In this document: positions 63,214 to 64,000 of the stretch, piece by piece | Position numbering within the stretch: position 1 is the first letter of the stretch | How the letters are laid out: every line of letters begins with the position of its first letter | Made by a program: the position numbers and the translations under genes | The notes under the pieces: model-generated | The model's input: the letters and a program-made list of their open reading frames with translations, nothing else | The model's database searches: none | Told to the model about the DNA's origin: nothing | Origin: an uncultured Paracoccaceae bacterium | Lineage (GTDB): Bacteria > Pseudomonadota > Alphaproteobacteria > Rhodobacterales > Rhodobacteraceae | DNA: 64,000 nt | Direction of reading: 5' to 3' | Assembly (NCBI GenBank): GCA_945952025.1 | Contig: CAMFGW010000001.1 | Coordinates: 1-64,000, forward strand

Positions 63214-63992
63214 TGGAACCCCGCGTCGTTCCCCAAGTGGTCCCCCTGCCCCAGGCCTTCCTCGACCGGCCGATCGCGCACCGCGCCTATCACGACCGCG
63301 CGGCCGGGCGGCCGGAGAACTCGCGCGCGGCGATCCGGGCGGCCATCGCGGCCGGCTACGGGATCGAGATCGACGTGCAGCCGTCGGCCGATGGCGTGCC
63401 GATGGTCTTTCACGACTATGACCTGCGCCGCCTGACCGGGCGGTCCGGGCGCATCCGGGGGCTGACGGCCGCCGAACTGGGTGCGCTGGCCCTGCTGGGG
63501 GGGGACGAGGGCATCCCGACGCTGGCCGAGGCTCTGGCGCTGGTCGCGGGCCGGGTGCCGATCCTGATCGAGGTCAAGGATCAGGACGGCGCCATGGGTC
63601 CGGCGGTGGGCGATCTGGAACGCGCGGTCGCGGACGAGATCCGGGCCTATGACGGGCCGGTCGCGCTCATGTCCTTCAATCCCCATTCGGTCGCGGCGCT
63701 GGCCGAGGCGGCGCCCGACCGGCCGAGGGGGCTCACGACCTCGGCCTACCGGATGCTCGACTGGCCGCTTCTGCCCCACCGGGTGCGCGAGCATCTGCGC
63801 GACATTCCCGATCTGGCGCGCACCGGGTCGAGCTTCATCTCGCACGAGGCGGCGGATCTGGACCGGCCGCTGATTGCCGAGCTGAAGAAGAGGGGCACGC
63901 GCATCCTGACCTGGACGATCCGCTCGCCCGAGGCAGAGGCGAAGGCGCGCAAGGTGGCTGAAAACGTCACCTTTGAAACCTACGCGGCCTGA
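63210..63992 (+). CDS. Glycerophosphodiester phosphodiesterase
   Basis: 260-residue GDPD TIM-barrel enzyme without signal peptide, so cytosolic (UgpQ-like). The catalytic histidines are in PIAHRAYHDRAAGRPENS (HRA instead of the usual HRG) and MVFHDYDLRRLTGRSG, and the metal-binding acids are in GIEIDVQ. Later motifs are ILIEVKDQDG and MSFNPHSVAAL, with a C-terminal RILTWTIRSPEAE. It releases glycerol-3-phosphate from glycerophosphodiesters. ATG 63210 or 63213 overlaps or abuts the RidA stop. Confidence 0.92.
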   Translation: MMEPRVVPQVVPLPQAFLDRPIAHRAYHDRAAGRPENSRAAIRAAIAAGYGIEIDVQPSADGVPMVFHDYDLRRLTGRSGRIRGLTAAELGALALLGGDEGIPTLAEALALVAGRVPILIEVKDQDGAMGPAVGDLERAVADEIRAYDGPVALMSFNPHSVAALAEAAPDRPRGLTTSAYRMLDWPLLPHRVREHLRDIPDLARTGSSFISHEAADLDRPLIAELKKRGTRILTWTIRSPEAEAKARKVAENVTFETYAA

Positions 63993-64000
63993 GCCTGCCG

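Overview
The window is high-GC, gene-dense bacterial chromosome and most likely comes from an alphaproteobacterium of the order Rhodobacterales (Rhodobacter/Paracoccus/Roseobacter relatives). The evidence is a SAM/SAH-type riboswitch directly in front of metK, a class known mainly from Rhodobacterales; an alphaproteobacterial flagellar set with flaF and flbT; the order rpsT-dnaA-dnaN-recF-(2 genes)-gyrB; a short bacterial SRP RNA; and the mlaC-mlaA, phoH-ybeY-ybeX-lnt and ubiE-ubiB pairings. No insertion sequence, prophage, CRISPR array, rRNA or tRNA was recognised. The only clearly broken gene is a short-chain dehydrogenase with an in-frame amber codon.

Layout. 1-6.4 kb (minus strand): phoH, ybeY, ybeX, lnt and metK form a compact RNA-quality/envelope-lipoprotein/SAM operon, metK having its own riboswitch and running off the left edge; a SRPBCC protein and nudC lie upstream. 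6.5-8.7 kb: a cytosolic-looking cyclic-nucleotide phosphodiesterase/nucleotidase and the SRP RNA gene ffs. 8.7-13.0 kb: a LuxR-type regulator divergent from a nitrilase-APC permease-SDR operon whose SDR is interrupted. 13.3-19.6 kb: a translationally coupled operon resembling the E. coli ydjXYZ-ynjABCDEF region. It holds a TVP38 membrane domain fused to a flavin disulfide reductase, a CDP-alcohol phosphatidyltransferase, and a binding protein/permease/ATPase ABC transporter. 19.6-27.8 kb: rpsT, dnaA, dnaN, recF, a VOC protein, a LysE exporter and gyrB. 27.8-32 kb: enoyl-CoA hydratase and mutM (minus), ubiE and ubiB (plus).

32-52.8 kb is a large flagellar island. Minus: flgD-fliK and fliP-fliN-fliH-fliF. 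Plus: flgJ-like, a FlgN-like protein, fliC, flaF, flbT, a DUF1217 protein, fliL, a small membrane protein, a motE-like gene, motA, an 866-residue exported protein, a lytic transglycosylase, flhA, fliR, flhB and a coiled-coil protein. It covers filament, hook cap and length control, MS ring, C-ring part, export gate and stator A. motB, fliG, fliM, fliI and fliQ are not in the window. Three intergenic regions of the island carry TTAN-N7-TTAN elements resembling CtrA sites, which would tie flagellar expression to the CtrA phosphorelay.

53-64 kb: smpB; cbpM-like and CbpA-like chaperone genes; 3-mercaptopyruvate sulfurtransferase and an aromatic/aspartate aminotransferase (together a plausible cysteine to mercaptopyruvate to sulfide route); an ammonium transporter; a class A penicillin-binding protein; mlaA-mlaC for outer-membrane lipid asymmetry; and RidA plus a glycerophosphodiester phosphodiesterase. 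Genes are very often coupled by ATGA or GTGA overlaps, so most clusters are probably true operons.
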